From positions 124,001 through 188,000 of the forward strand of contig JAOYTL010000003.1 of NCBI GenBank assembly GCA_025846845.1: 64,000 bases of DNA, written 5' to 3'. The DNA is from Alloboseaceae bacterium BT-24-1. Its GTDB lineage: Bacteria > Pseudomonadota > Alphaproteobacteria > Rhizobiales > Beijerinckiaceae. Numbering within the stretch: the stretch's first letter is position 1; each line of letters begins with the position of its first letter. Positions 54,359 through 62,790 of the stretch are shown in pieces. Below the pieces are notes generated by a model that saw only the letters and a program-made list of their open reading frames with translations, was not told where the DNA came from and searched no databases. The position numbers and the translations under genes are program-made.

Positions 54359-54841
54359 GTGCGCCTGTCGGTCATCGCCGTCGGCCGCCTCAAGGACGGG
54401 CCGGAACGCGATCTTTGCGCCCGTTATCAGGAACGCGCCCAGGGCCTTGCCCGCGGGCTCGGGCTGAGCGGGCCTGATGTTGTCGAGCTGACCGAAAGCC
54501 GGGGCCGCCGCACCGAGGAGCGCCGCCGCGACGAGGCCAGGCTGATCGCGGAGCGCCTGCCAGCCTCCGGACTCGTCATCGCCCTGGACGAGCGCGGCAA
54601 GAGCCTCGACAGCGATGCATTCGCCAGCCGGCTCGCCTCGGCGCGCGACGCCGGAACCCCGGCCGCGACCCTGCTGATCGGCGGCGCCGACGGGCTTGAT
54701 GCCGAGCTGCGCGAGCGCGCCACCTTGGTGCTCTCCTTCGGGGCTTTGACTATTCCGCACCAGATCGTCCGGGCCCTCGTGCTCGAACAGCTCTATCGGG
54801 CGATGACGATCATGGCCGGCCACCCCTATCATCGGGCATGA
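54359..54841 (+). CDS. rlmH: 23S rRNA (pseudouridine-1915-N3)-methyltransferase
   Basis: 160 residues from the GTG at 54359, giving MRLSVIAVGRLKDGPERDL, the normal N-terminus; an ATG at 54338 inside the hairpin is an alternative. SPOUT fold with LLIGGADGLDAELRERA forming the knot and the C-terminal tail GHPYHRA. Methylates pseudouridine 1915 in helix 69 of 23S rRNA. Overlaps the next gene by 4 nt. Confidence 0.95.
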   Translation: MRLSVIAVGRLKDGPERDLCARYQERAQGLARGLGLSGPDVVELTESRGRRTEERRRDEARLIAERLPASGLVIALDERGKSLDSDAFASRLASARDAGTPAATLLIGGADGLDAELRERATLVLSFGALTIPHQIVRALVLEQLYRAMTIMAGHPYHRA

Positions 54842-56205
54842 CCCGCCTGTCCCGGCTGATTCGGATCTCGCGCGCACTCCGGCTCTGGCCGGCGCTGCTT
54901 TGCGTCTGTCTCGCAGCCGGCGCCGCCCTGGCCCAGACGGCTGCCACCCCTGATTCGGAGCAGACCGCCCGCGAGACTGAGCAGAAACGTGAGGAGAAGC
55001 GCGCTCGCGAGGCCGAGCTCAAGGCGATCGAGGAGCGACTCGCCGGCAGCGCCGAAGCCCGCGCCAGGCTGGAAGCCGAGATCGCCGGTATCCGCGCCGA
55101 CCGCACCAAGCTGAACCAGGCCCTGCTCGACACCACCGCCCGCACGCAAGGAGCCGAAGGCCGTATCGCCGGGCTCGAACAGCGCCTTTCCCTGCTGCAG
55201 ACCAGCGAGACCGCGATCCGACGCTCACTGGAAAGCCGGCGCGGGCTGATCGGCGAGGTGCTGGCCGCGCTCCAGCGCATCGGTCACCGGCCGCCGCCGG
55301 CGGTGCTGGTCCGGCCGGAGGATATCCTCGAAGCGGTGCGCGCCTCGATGCTGCTCGGTGCAGTCGTGCCCGATCTGCGCCAGGAGATCGCGATCCTCGG
55401 CACCGACCTCGGCGAGCTGGTGCGCCTGCGAGAGCGCATCGCCGAGGAGCGCAAGGCCATTGCCGGCGAGATGGAGGGATTGGCCGGCGAGCGCCAGCGC
55501 CTCGCCTCCCTGATCGAGGCCAGGCGCGTCCGCGAGGCGAGCGCCGCCCAGGACATCGAGGCGCAGCGCGCCACCGGCAGCGAGCTTGCGACGCAGGCGA
55601 AGACCTTGCGCGATCTCGTCGAGCGTATCGAAAAGGACATCTCCTCTGCCACCCGCGCCGCCGAGGCCGCCCGCCGCGCATTCGAGGCCGAGACGCAGGA
55701 GCAGCGCCAGCGCATGGCCCAGCTCGCCTTCCGCGATCCCGCCCGACTCGCTCCCAAGGCAGCCTTCCAGGAATTGCGCGGCATGCTGCCCCTGCCAGTC
55801 GCCGGTTCACAATTGCGTGGATTTGGGTCGAGCGACGAAGTTGGCGCCCCGACACGCGGAATTTCGCTTTCCACCCGGCCAAATGCCGTGGTTTCGTCAC
55901 CTTCGGATGGCTGGGTGGTCTATGCGGGGCCGTTCCGCTCCTTTGGCCAACTCTTGATCCTCAATGCCGGCAATGGTTACTATGTTCTTCTGGCAGGCAT
56001 GCAGCGCATCGACGTGTCGTTGAACCAGTTTGTGCTGGCTGGAGAGCCGGTTGCGGTGATGGGCGAGACCGCGGAAGCGGCCGCGACGAATGTGGGAGCG
56101 GGGACCGGCGAGCCGGTCCTCTATATCGAGTTCAGGAAAGACGGCGTCTCGATCGATCCGACGCCGTGGTGGACGAAATCGCAAAGCGAAAAGGTTCGCG
56201 GATGA
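54838..56205 (+). CDS. EnvC-like murein hydrolase activator with degenerate LytM domain
   Basis: 455 residues. Signal peptide to about Ala32, then a long coiled coil (about 38-290) rich in Glu/Arg/Ala, then a LytM/M23 domain (about 310-445). The zinc-ligand His residues of active M23 enzymes are missing: the usual HFE motif reads YIEFRKDG and no HxxxD is seen. So it should activate an amidase rather than cut peptidoglycan, as EnvC does with AmiA/B at the division site. ATGA overlaps on both sides link rlmH, this gene and ctpA. Confidence 0.92.
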   Translation: MTRLSRLIRISRALRLWPALLCVCLAAGAALAQTAATPDSEQTARETEQKREEKRAREAELKAIEERLAGSAEARARLEAEIAGIRADRTKLNQALLDTTARTQGAEGRIAGLEQRLSLLQTSETAIRRSLESRRGLIGEVLAALQRIGHRPPPAVLVRPEDILEAVRASMLLGAVVPDLRQEIAILGTDLGELVRLRERIAEERKAIAGEMEGLAGERQRLASLIEARRVREASAAQDIEAQRATGSELATQAKTLRDLVERIEKDISSATRAAEAARRAFEAETQEQRQRMAQLAFRDPARLAPKAAFQELRGMLPLPVAGSQLRGFGSSDEVGAPTRGISLSTRPNAVVSSPSDGWVVYAGPFRSFGQLLILNAGNGYYVLLAGMQRIDVSLNQFVLAGEPVAVMGETAEAAATNVGAGTGEPVLYIEFRKDGVSIDPTPWWTKSQSEKVRG

Positions 56206-57548
56206 TGCGCAAGGTTTCTCTCGTTCTGGTCGGCGCCATCGCCGGCGCGGGCCTCACTGGTGTCGCGACGCAGACGAGGCTGTTCTCCTCGACCAGCGCG
56301 GTCGCGGCCTCGGCCGAGGTTTATCGCAGCCTCAACCTCTTCGGCGACATCTTCGAGAAGATCCGCACCGACTATGTCGAGAAGCCGGATGAGCAGAAGC
56401 TGATCGAGGCCGCGATCAACGGCATGGTTTCCTCGCTCGACCCGCACTCGGCCTATCTCGACGCCAAGAGCTTCCGCGACATGGACATCGACATGCGCGG
56501 CCAGTTCGGCGGGCTCGGCATCGAGGTGACGATGGAGGACGGCGTCCTCAAGGTCGCCAAGCCGATTCGCGACACGCCCGCCTCCAAGGCCGGCATCCTG
56601 GCCGGCGACATGATCCGCCAGATCGACGGCGACGAGGTCAAGGGCCTCAGCCTCAACCAGGCCGTCGAGAAGATGCGCGGCATCATCAATACGCAGGTGA
56701 AGCTCAAGATCGAGCGCCCCGGCAAGACCGAGCCTCTGGAATTCACCCTGACCCGGTCCAACATCGTCGTCCCGGCTGTCGAGGAACGCGTCGAGAGCGA
56801 CGTCGGCTATATCCGCATCGGCACCTTCAGCGAGCAGACCTATGAGGGCCTGCGCAAGGCGCTCGACAAGGTCAATGCCGAGATCGGCTTCGACAAGGTC
56901 AAGGGCTATGTCATCGACCTGCGCAACAACCGCGGCGGTCGCCTCGACCAGTCGGTGCTGGTCTCCGACGCCTTCCTCGATCGCGGCAAGATCGTCTCGA
57001 CGCGCGGCCGCAACGCCGAGGAGACCCAGGTCTTCAACGCCAAGTCGGGCGACCTGACCAAGGGCAAGCCGGTCGTCGTGCTGATCAACGGATCCTCGGC
57101 CTCCGCTGCCGAGATCGTCGCCGGCGCTCTGCAGGACCACAAGCGCGCCACCGTCATGGGTTCGCGCTCCTTCGGCAAGGGCTCGGTGCAGACCGTCATC
57201 CGCCTCGGCGACAATGGCGGCCTCAGGCTGACCACGGCGCGCTACTACACCCCGTCCGGCAACTCGATCCAGGCCAAGGGCATCACGCCCGACATCGAGA
57301 TCATCCAGGACGTGCCGGCCGAGCTGAAGGAAAAGATGGAAAACAAGGGCGAAGCCTCGCTCAAGGGCCATCTGCGCAATGGCGACGGCAAGGAGGAGCA
57401 GGCCGGTTCGCCGTCTTATGTCCCGATCGACCCGGCCAAGGACACCCAGCTCGCCGCGGCGCTCAATTTGCTGCGCGGCAAGAAGGACGTGGCGTTGCCT
57501 GCCGCTCCGACACCTGCGCCCGCCCCGGAGGCCGGCAAGTCCAACTGA
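56202..57548 (+). CDS. ctpA: C-terminal processing peptidase, S41 family
   Basis: 448 residues from the ATG at 56202, overlapping the EnvC-like stop. An N-terminal signal or anchor segment (5-25), PDZ domain (about 95-175), then the S41 serine protease with predicted Ser301 (GSSASAAE) and Lys326 (SFGKGSVQ). DLRNNRGG replaces the usual DLRNNPGG. The tail is Ala/Pro-rich. CtpA trims periplasmic and membrane proteins at their C-termini. Neighbourhood suggests control of cell-wall remodelling with the EnvC-like protein. Confidence 0.95.
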   Translation: MMRKVSLVLVGAIAGAGLTGVATQTRLFSSTSAVAASAEVYRSLNLFGDIFEKIRTDYVEKPDEQKLIEAAINGMVSSLDPHSAYLDAKSFRDMDIDMRGQFGGLGIEVTMEDGVLKVAKPIRDTPASKAGILAGDMIRQIDGDEVKGLSLNQAVEKMRGIINTQVKLKIERPGKTEPLEFTLTRSNIVVPAVEERVESDVGYIRIGTFSEQTYEGLRKALDKVNAEIGFDKVKGYVIDLRNNRGGRLDQSVLVSDAFLDRGKIVSTRGRNAEETQVFNAKSGDLTKGKPVVVLINGSSASAAEIVAGALQDHKRATVMGSRSFGKGSVQTVIRLGDNGGLRLTTARYYTPSGNSIQAKGITPDIEIIQDVPAELKEKMENKGEASLKGHLRNGDGKEEQAGSPSYVPIDPAKDTQLAAALNLLRGKKDVALPAAPTPAPAPEAGKSN

Positions 57549-57597
57549 GCCGCTGGCCGCGGCTTTCCCGCTTCCAGAAAGCCCGGCACTTGTGCAA

Positions 57598-57628
57598 CGG
57601 CCGCAGGAGATTGTTTTCCCTGCGGCCG
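57598..57628 (+). terminator. Hairpin after ctpA
   Basis: 10-bp stem CGGCCGCAGG (57598-57607) with 57619-57628; the loop contains TTTT but no T-tract follows. Weak terminator or transcript stabiliser at the end of the proB-ctpA run. Confidence 0.4.
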
Positions 57629-57716
57629 ATTGGCGATTGATTCCCGCCCGAATCATCCGACTCTAGCGGTGCGAACTGATTCGCACGGGTTATGACGTCG
57701 GAGAGGACGGCGCTTC

Positions 57717-58925
57717 TTGGTTGGATTGCCGCTCAGCGAACTCGACCAGCCGCTCGGGCAGGCGAAGCGCGCGCGCGCGTCGAAACCTTATGGGCGCTGG
57801 CTCTGGCGCGGTCTGACTAGCACACTGACCGTCATCTTCGCCGGGCTCGCGCTCTATGCGGCGCTGAAGCGCGATCCGGTCGGCGGCGAGCCGATCGCGA
57901 CCGCCATGATCCGCGAGCGCCCCGCCGCTCCCGATATTGCCAAGGCTCCGCCTCAGCCCGCCATGGCTGAGGAAAGACGCGGCTCCGCCAGCGCCAGCCA
58001 GCTCGAAACCGAATCGGGCGTCACCGTCGTCCGGCCGGGCGCCGATGCCCCCGGTGCGATCGTCATCACCGTGCCTGATGACGGCACGATCAAACTTGCG
58101 CCGGCACCCGACAAGCGTCTCGTCGAACGCACCCGCCATGGCCTGCTGCCGAAGATCGGCCCCGATGGCGCGACGCCGATGCAGGTCTATGCCCGCCCGC
58201 TCGGTCCCGCCCCCGCCAGCAAGCCGGTCGGCCGGATCGCGATCCTCGTCGGCGGCCTCGGCATCAGCCAGAGCTCGACCAGCGAGGCGATCGCGCGCCT
58301 GCCGGGAGCCGTCTCGCTCGCCTTTGCCCCCTATGGCGCCGATCTGGAGAAAACCGTGCAGCGGGCGCGCAGCGAGGGCCACGAGGTCTTCCTGCAGGTG
58401 CCGATGGAGCCGTTCGACTATCCCGACAACGATCCGGGGCCTCATACCCTGCTCACCGGACCGAAGGGCACCGATAATCTCGACCGGCTGCAATGGGTGC
58501 TCGGCCGCGTCACCGGCTATGTCGGCATCGTCAACTTCCTCGGCGGCCGCCTGACCGCCGAGGATACGGCGTTGACGCCCCTGCTGCGCGAGCTCGCCGG
58601 ACGCGGCCTGATGGTCGTCGACGATGGCTCATCGCCGCGCAGCCTGCTCGCAGCAGCGGCGACGAAGGCGCAGATTCCCGCGCTCAAGGCCGACCTCGCG
58701 CTCGATGCCGTCCCCCGCGCCGAGGCGATCGACAAGGAATTGCAGCGCCTGGAGACGCTCGCCCGCGACCAGGGCGCCGTCGTCGCCACCGCCAGCGCCC
58801 TGCCGGTCACGGTCGAGCGCATCACCCGCTGGGCCCGCACGCTCGAGAGCAAGAACCTGGTCATCGTCCCGGTCAGCGCCGCCCGCGGCTTCCGCAACCC
58901 TTCGACCACCGGCTCGCTGCGATGA
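57717..58925 (+). CDS. Divergent polysaccharide deacetylase family protein
   Basis: 402 residues from a TTG start (GAGAGG about 10 nt upstream); no better in-frame start is visible. One N-terminal membrane anchor (about 32-50), a variable Pro/Ala-rich linker, then a NodB-like barrel (about 170-390) of the divergent type (IAILVGGLGIS, VSLAFAPYGADLE, EVFLQVPMEPFDYP, YVGIVNFLGGRLT). Often found next to ctpA. Target is probably a cell-wall or exopolysaccharide; activity is unproven for the group. Overlaps rppH by 4 nt. Confidence 0.9.
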   Translation: MVGLPLSELDQPLGQAKRARASKPYGRWLWRGLTSTLTVIFAGLALYAALKRDPVGGEPIATAMIRERPAAPDIAKAPPQPAMAEERRGSASASQLETESGVTVVRPGADAPGAIVITVPDDGTIKLAPAPDKRLVERTRHGLLPKIGPDGATPMQVYARPLGPAPASKPVGRIAILVGGLGISQSSTSEAIARLPGAVSLAFAPYGADLEKTVQRARSEGHEVFLQVPMEPFDYPDNDPGPHTLLTGPKGTDNLDRLQWVLGRVTGYVGIVNFLGGRLTAEDTALTPLLRELAGRGLMVVDDGSSPRSLLAAAATKAQIPALKADLALDAVPRAEAIDKELQRLETLARDQGAVVATASALPVTVERITRWARTLESKNLVIVPVSAARGFRNPSTTGSLR

Positions 58926-59425
58926 CGAAACCTCCCGCCGGCTACCGTCCCTGCGTCGGCCTTGCCTTGTTCAACCCGACCGGCCTCGTCTTCATCGGGC
59001 GCCGCGCCAACCGCAGCCAGCGCGAGCATGTGGCGCCGGGCCATGAATGGCAGATGCCGCAAGGCGGCATCGACGCCGGCGAGCAGCCGATCGAGGCCGC
59101 CTATCGCGAATTGCGCGAGGAGACCAATGTCACGTCGGTCTCATTGCTCGCCGAGGCGCCGGACTGGCTGAGCTACGATCTGCCGCGCGAGATCGGCAAG
59201 GAGGCCTGGCGCGGCCGCTATCGCGGCCAGTCGCAGAAATGGTTCGCTTTCCGCTTCGAGGGCGACGAGAGCGAGATCAACATCCTTGCGCCGGCCGGTG
59301 GCCACAAGGCGGAATTCGACGCCTGGCGCTGGGCCGAGCTGGTGCAGACGCCGGAGCTGATCATCCCCTTCAAACGAGACGTCTACCGCGAGGTGGCGCG
59401 CCTCTTTGCAGGGCTGGTGCGGTGA
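58922..59425 (+). CDS. rppH: RNA pyrophosphohydrolase (Nudix)
   Basis: 167 residues. The Nudix box runs from residue 48 to 70 (GGIDAGEQPIEAAYRELREETN) with all catalytic Glu present; YRPCVGLALFN and GQSQKWFAFRF are RppH features. It removes pyrophosphate from mRNA 5' ends and so starts decay; it also cleaves dinucleoside polyphosphates. ATGA overlap with the deacetylase gene. Confidence 0.95.
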   Translation: MTKPPAGYRPCVGLALFNPTGLVFIGRRANRSQREHVAPGHEWQMPQGGIDAGEQPIEAAYRELREETNVTSVSLLAEAPDWLSYDLPREIGKEAWRGRYRGQSQKWFAFRFEGDESEINILAPAGGHKAEFDAWRWAELVQTPELIIPFKRDVYREVARLFAGLVR

Positions 59426-59487
59426 GCGCCCGGCGTAAACGACGGGATCGTCACGAAACCCTTACATGGCGGCCCGATTCTGCTGCG

Positions 59488-59895
59488 ATGACCGATTCGG
59501 TGCAGAAGCTCTACGCTGCCGTCCTTTCCGCCCGCACCCGCGATCCGTCCGTGTCGCGAACCGCCAAGCTGATCCGCGAGGGCGTGCCGAAAATGGCCAA
59601 GAAGCTCGGCGAGGAAGCGGTCGAGGTCGGCATCGAGGCTGTGCAGAACAATCGCCCGGCCGTGGTCCGGGAAAGCGCCGACCTTCTCTACAATCTCGTC
59701 GTGCTCTGGAGCGAACTCGGCATCACTCCGGGCGAGATCTGGCGCGAGATGGACCGGCGCGAGGAGCTCTACGGTATCGCAGAGAAGCTGCCGAAGTCCC
59801 GGCAGGGTGGCCAGGCGCTGGCCGGCGAGGCGAGCAAGGACGGGACACGGCGCGAAGCTCCGCATCCGCTCCTCCTGCACGGCAAGCACCGCTGA
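59488..59895 (+). CDS. HisE-like phosphoribosyl-ATP diphosphatase (MazG superfamily)
   Basis: 135 residues. SRTAKLIREGVPKMAKKLGEEAVEVGIEAV and ESADLLYNLVVLWSELGI are the HisE core with the metal-binding Glu residues (GEEAVE 41-46, ESAD 62-65). HisE hydrolyses phosphoribosyl-ATP in histidine synthesis. The protein has a C-terminal extension of about 35 residues beyond the usual length and lies far from other his genes, after rppH, so it may be a second HisE-type pyrophosphatase with another nucleotide substrate. Confidence 0.85.
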   Translation: MTDSVQKLYAAVLSARTRDPSVSRTAKLIREGVPKMAKKLGEEAVEVGIEAVQNNRPAVVRESADLLYNLVVLWSELGITPGEIWREMDRREELYGIAEKLPKSRQGGQALAGEASKDGTRREAPHPLLLHGKHR

Positions 59896-60034
59896 CGCCC
59901 AGCCGATAAGCCGTCTTGGTGCGGCTGCGGCAGAAACAGAACGAAGTCGACAGAACGGACTTGCCAAGCGCGGCGGGAGCCTTTAAGTCGGCTTTCGTCA
60001 GCCCCGGCGGCCTTTAAAACCGCTCCGCTGTCAT

Positions 60035-60111
60035 GCGCCCGTAGCTCAGCTGGATAGAGCATCAGACTACGAATCTGAGGGTCAGAGGTTCGAATCCTTT
60101 CGGGCGCGCCA
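60035..60111 (+). tRNA. tRNA-Arg(ACG)
   Basis: Full cloverleaf: acceptor GCGCCCG / CGGGCGC, D-stem GCTC / GAGC, anticodon stem TCAGA / TCTGA with loop CTACGAA (anticodon ACG, read as ICG), T-arm with TTCGAAT, discriminator G and encoded CCA at 60109-60111. It decodes CGU/CGC/CGA. Downstream sequence is gene-poor with short repeats. Confidence 0.98.
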
Positions 60112-60137
60112 CTACTTGGCTCCTTTTGAGGAGCGAC

Positions 60138-60170
60138 GTTTACAGCCTGTCTACAGGCCTGTTTACAGCC
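60138..60170 (+). repeat. Three tandem 11-12 bp direct repeats beside tRNA-Arg
   Basis: GTTTACAGCCT (60138), GTCTACAGGCCT (60149) and GTTTACAGCC (60161), head to tail with 11-12 bp period, starting 27 nt after the tRNA. They resemble arm-type binding sites of a tyrosine recombinase or iterons; no integrase gene is seen. Confidence 0.6.
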
Positions 60171-60176
60171 ATCCAT

Positions 60177-60317
60177 TCATGCGTGGTTCTCGGCGTTCCG
60201 CTTTGCGTGGAGGTCGATAATGTTGGCGATCTTCGCCTGACCATTGTCGGCGAGGCCGCCGCGCTGCGCCTGCCGCCGATAGATCTTCGCCGCCTTGCCA
60301 ATTCTACCTCGCGTCAT
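60177..60317 (-). CDS. Possible short hypothetical protein
   Basis: 46-residue frame from the ATG at 60317, basic, with the helix-like stretch GKAAKIYRRQAQRGGLADNGQAK. Its composition is protein-like rather than random, but there is no recognised family and no clear ribosome site. It could be a fragment of a mobile-element gene left next to the tRNA. Confidence 0.25.
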   Translation of the reverse strand: MTRGRIGKAAKIYRRQAQRGGLADNGQAKIANIIDLHAKRNAENHA

Positions 60318-60516
60318 TTGCGGACGTTGAACGCTTGCCCGAAGGCGGACGCTCCCACTGAGTGGGCATCCATAGCTTGAAGGGGTCATGCGCCCAAGAA
60401 CTGTGCCCGATTGGTTTCGACCCACGCCTGTGGCGAGGCGCGGCTGAAATGCTCAGGGTCCGTGCAGCCGCGACGTCGATGATCCTGCAATCGGTGCCCC
60501 GCAGCCGGCTCACCGT

Positions 60517-61773
60517 TCAACGCTTCGATACGGCGAAGCCGGCGCCAATCGCAAGCAAGGCTGCGATCGAAGCGGCTCCAAGTGCCAGCAGGTAGACGAG
60601 AGGCCAGCCTCCATGGTCCCAAGCCGGACCTGCGGCAAATGCTCCAAGCGCCCCGCCGGTGAACATGAAGCTGGTGTAGAGGCCGTTCAGGCGCCCGCGC
60701 GCCTCGGGCTGGAGCATGTTGATCGCGTGGCGTCCGATGATCTGGTCGCCAGTCACACCAAGACTGAGCAGGAACGCGGCGATGCCAAGCAATGCAAGCG
60801 ACAGGGCCGGCATGGTCCTGAGCGGAAGCATCCCGCCAGCTCCGTCTGCTACGGCCACCAGCAGCAAGGCGAGGACGACCGCCCCCTGGAACAGCGGGGT
60901 CATCGTGCTCGCCTTGTTTCGGTCCGCCAGTCGCCCGGCGACAGGTGCGATCACGACTGCTCCAGCCGCCGAAAGCGAGAACGCCGCGATGCCGATCTGG
61001 TCGAGCCCGTAAGGCGGGGCCGTCAGCCGCAACGCGATCGCGGTCCAGAACAGGCTGAACGCTCCCATCAGCAGGAACTGATAGGCAGAGCGCCGGCGCA
61101 GCACCGGCTCCTTGCAGACCAACGTGCCCAGCGAGGCAATCAGCGAACCATAGCTTGCGCCGGGCGAAGGCCGTCGTTCGGGCAACGCCTTCGCCATTGC
61201 TGCGGTCAGAACCACGATGAGAACGGCGCTCAGCGCATAGAAGGAACGCCACCCGGCAAATTCCGCGACCAGGCTGGCGAGCGGTCTCGAGAGCAGCGTG
61301 CCGATCATCAGCCCGCTCATCACGTTCCCGACCACCCGGCCTCGCGCCTCAGGCGCCGTCAGCGCCGCCGCGATGGGAACGAGCATCTGGACGGCCGTCG
61401 AGGTCACGCCAAGCGCAACCGCGCTCGCCAGAAGAAGCGAGGTGGTCGGGGCGAGCGACGTCGATACCAGCGATGCGACGCAACACAGCAACGTCAGCAG
61501 GATCAGGCGGCGATTGGGTACGAGGTCGACCAGTGGGACGAGGAAGACGAGCCCGAGGGCATAGCCAAACAGCGTCAGGGTGGTGATCACACTGGCCTCG
61601 GCCGGGGTCATTCCGAAGGCCGGGCCGATAAGGCCAAGCAAGGGCTGCGAAGCGAACAGGTTGAGGACCGTGATCGCGACCGCCGCCGCGAAGAACAGGG
61701 TCATGCCTGGCGTCATTGCTGCCGTGTGATCAGTCGCCGCGTCGCGCCGCGCTGCATCCGATGCCTCGGTCAT
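60517..61773 (-). CDS. MFS transporter
   Basis: 418 residues, twelve membrane segments after a polar N-terminus of about 20 residues. The major facilitator loop motif between segments 2 and 3 is present as PLVDLVPNRR, and the layout resembles the YnfM/arabinose-efflux type (ASVITTLTLFGYALGLVFLVPL). Probably an exporter; substrate unknown. It starts 2 nt after the NmrA-like stop, with GGAG 6 nt upstream, so the two form an operon divergent from a LysR gene. Confidence 0.9.
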   Translation of the reverse strand: MTEASDAARRDAATDHTAAMTPGMTLFFAAAVAITVLNLFASQPLLGLIGPAFGMTPAEASVITTLTLFGYALGLVFLVPLVDLVPNRRLILLTLLCCVASLVSTSLAPTTSLLLASAVALGVTSTAVQMLVPIAAALTAPEARGRVVGNVMSGLMIGTLLSRPLASLVAEFAGWRSFYALSAVLIVVLTAAMAKALPERRPSPGASYGSLIASLGTLVCKEPVLRRRSAYQFLLMGAFSLFWTAIALRLTAPPYGLDQIGIAAFSLSAAGAVVIAPVAGRLADRNKASTMTPLFQGAVVLALLLVAVADGAGGMLPLRTMPALSLALLGIAAFLLSLGVTGDQIIGRHAINMLQPEARGRLNGLYTSFMFTGGALGAFAAGPAWDHGGWPLVYLLALGAASIAALLAIGAGFAVSKR

Positions 61774-61775
61774 TG

Positions 61776-62690
61776 TCAGCTCCGAGCCATCATCGGTTGC
61801 GCGTCCGGACCCGTCAGGCTTTGACCTGTCGCCAGTTCCTGGATGAAGGCCTGCAGCGTACGCGGCTCGCGACCGAGGATCGCTCGCAGAACGAGGCCGT
61901 TGCCCGGCGCTCCATGCGCCGCATAATGCGCATGGACCTGGCGCAGCACCTCGATCTGCGCGGGGTCGTATGGCAGGTGCGCTTTCGCGGCCCATGTGTC
62001 GAAGCCCGGCTCGGCGGCGGCGATGCGACGCCCGAGGACTGCGCTCATCAAGGCGACGATCTCGTCGCGATCGGGCGATCCGTCGGCGCAAAGATCGAAG
62101 GCACCGTATGACAGACGGTTGCTGCTGAAGGCGATGGCGGCAGCTTCTGCGACGTCGCGATAATCGACCCGGGCAACGCGCATCGTTGCCGGGAACGGCT
62201 CGGCAAAGGTCGCGGTCTTCACGATGGTGGGCCACGCGGCGATCAGGTTCTGAAAGAGATTGGTCGGCCGCAGGATCGTATAATCGAGCCCGGATTCGAA
62301 CAGCGCCTGTTCGACGACGATCTTGCTCGCATGATTGGGGAGCTTGGCATAAGTCGGCTGGATCACCGAGGAATAGACGAATTTCGCCACGCCCTCCTGC
62401 TGAGCGGCGCGCACCATGTTAAGGCCCATCTCAGCTTCGTCAGGGGCGAAGGCCGGGCCGATATGAAAGATGCCCTGAACGCCGCGCACTGCCGCAAGCA
62501 GCGTGTCGGGGTGACGGAGATCGCCGCGAGCCAGGTCGGCAGCGCCATTCCGCAGAGCCGCCGCGGCGGCGACATCGTCGCGCACGAGCGCCCGAACCTT
62601 GATTCCCTTGCGTAGCAGCGCGGGAGGGACGAGGCCGGCAAATCGGCCATGGGCCCCGACAGCGAGGACAGTGTCGATCTCAGCAGTCAT
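61776..62690 (-). CDS. NmrA-like NAD(P)-binding protein
   Basis: 304 residues, atypical short-chain dehydrogenase. The N-terminal nucleotide loop is VGAHGRFAGLVPP, altered from the usual GATGxxG. The body has YSSVIQPTYAKLPNHASKIVVEQAL and LDYTILRPTNLFQNL, typical of NmrA/QOR2-type proteins that sense or reduce with NAD(P)H. First gene of an operon with an MFS pump; together with the divergent LysR regulator this looks like a stress or detoxification module. Confidence 0.9.
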   Translation of the reverse strand: MTAEIDTVLAVGAHGRFAGLVPPALLRKGIKVRALVRDDVAAAAALRNGAADLARGDLRHPDTLLAAVRGVQGIFHIGPAFAPDEAEMGLNMVRAAQQEGVAKFVYSSVIQPTYAKLPNHASKIVVEQALFESGLDYTILRPTNLFQNLIAAWPTIVKTATFAEPFPATMRVARVDYRDVAEAAAIAFSSNRLSYGAFDLCADGSPDRDEIVALMSAVLGRRIAAAEPGFDTWAAKAHLPYDPAQIEVLRQVHAHYAAHGAPGNGLVLRAILGREPRTLQAFIQELATGQSLTGPDAQPMMARS

Positions 62691-62767
62691 CAGCGAACTC
62701 CATTGAACATCGTCAGCTCAATGTGAGGCGCGTGGCTTGGGTTGATAATCGATGCACTTCGAGAGAT

Positions 62768-62790
62768 ATTATATCGAACACCAATATAAT
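62768..62790. promoter_or_regulatory. AT-rich inverted repeat, candidate LysR operator
   Basis: ATTATAT-N9-ATATAAT, 7-bp arms, in the 116-bp gap between divergent NmrA-like and LysR genes, 17 nt before the LysR start. Very AT-rich in a GC-rich genome; contains promoter-like TATAAT. Placement is typical of a LysR binding site. Confidence 0.6.

Larger units (their letters stand above)
60112..60516. other. Gene-poor region downstream of tRNA-Arg
   Basis: 405 bp without a confident gene. It holds three short tandem repeats (60138-60170) and one weak short frame (60177-60317, minus). Frames on both strands look non-coding otherwise. The region separates the core cluster from the NmrA/MFS/LysR module and may be the scar of an integration event at the tRNA. 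Confidence 0.55.

Noticed and set aside
59769..60176. Minus-strand frame containing ERIRTSDPQIRSLMLYPAELRA
   Set aside because: This is the well-known phantom protein produced by reading the antisense strand of tRNA-Arg; it overlaps the tRNA and the HisE-like gene.
60362..60595. 77-residue plus-strand frame after tRNA-Arg
   Set aside because: No ribosome site or family, overlaps the 3' end of the MFS gene on the other strand; I also looked for a transposase or integrase remnant here and found no recognisable motif.
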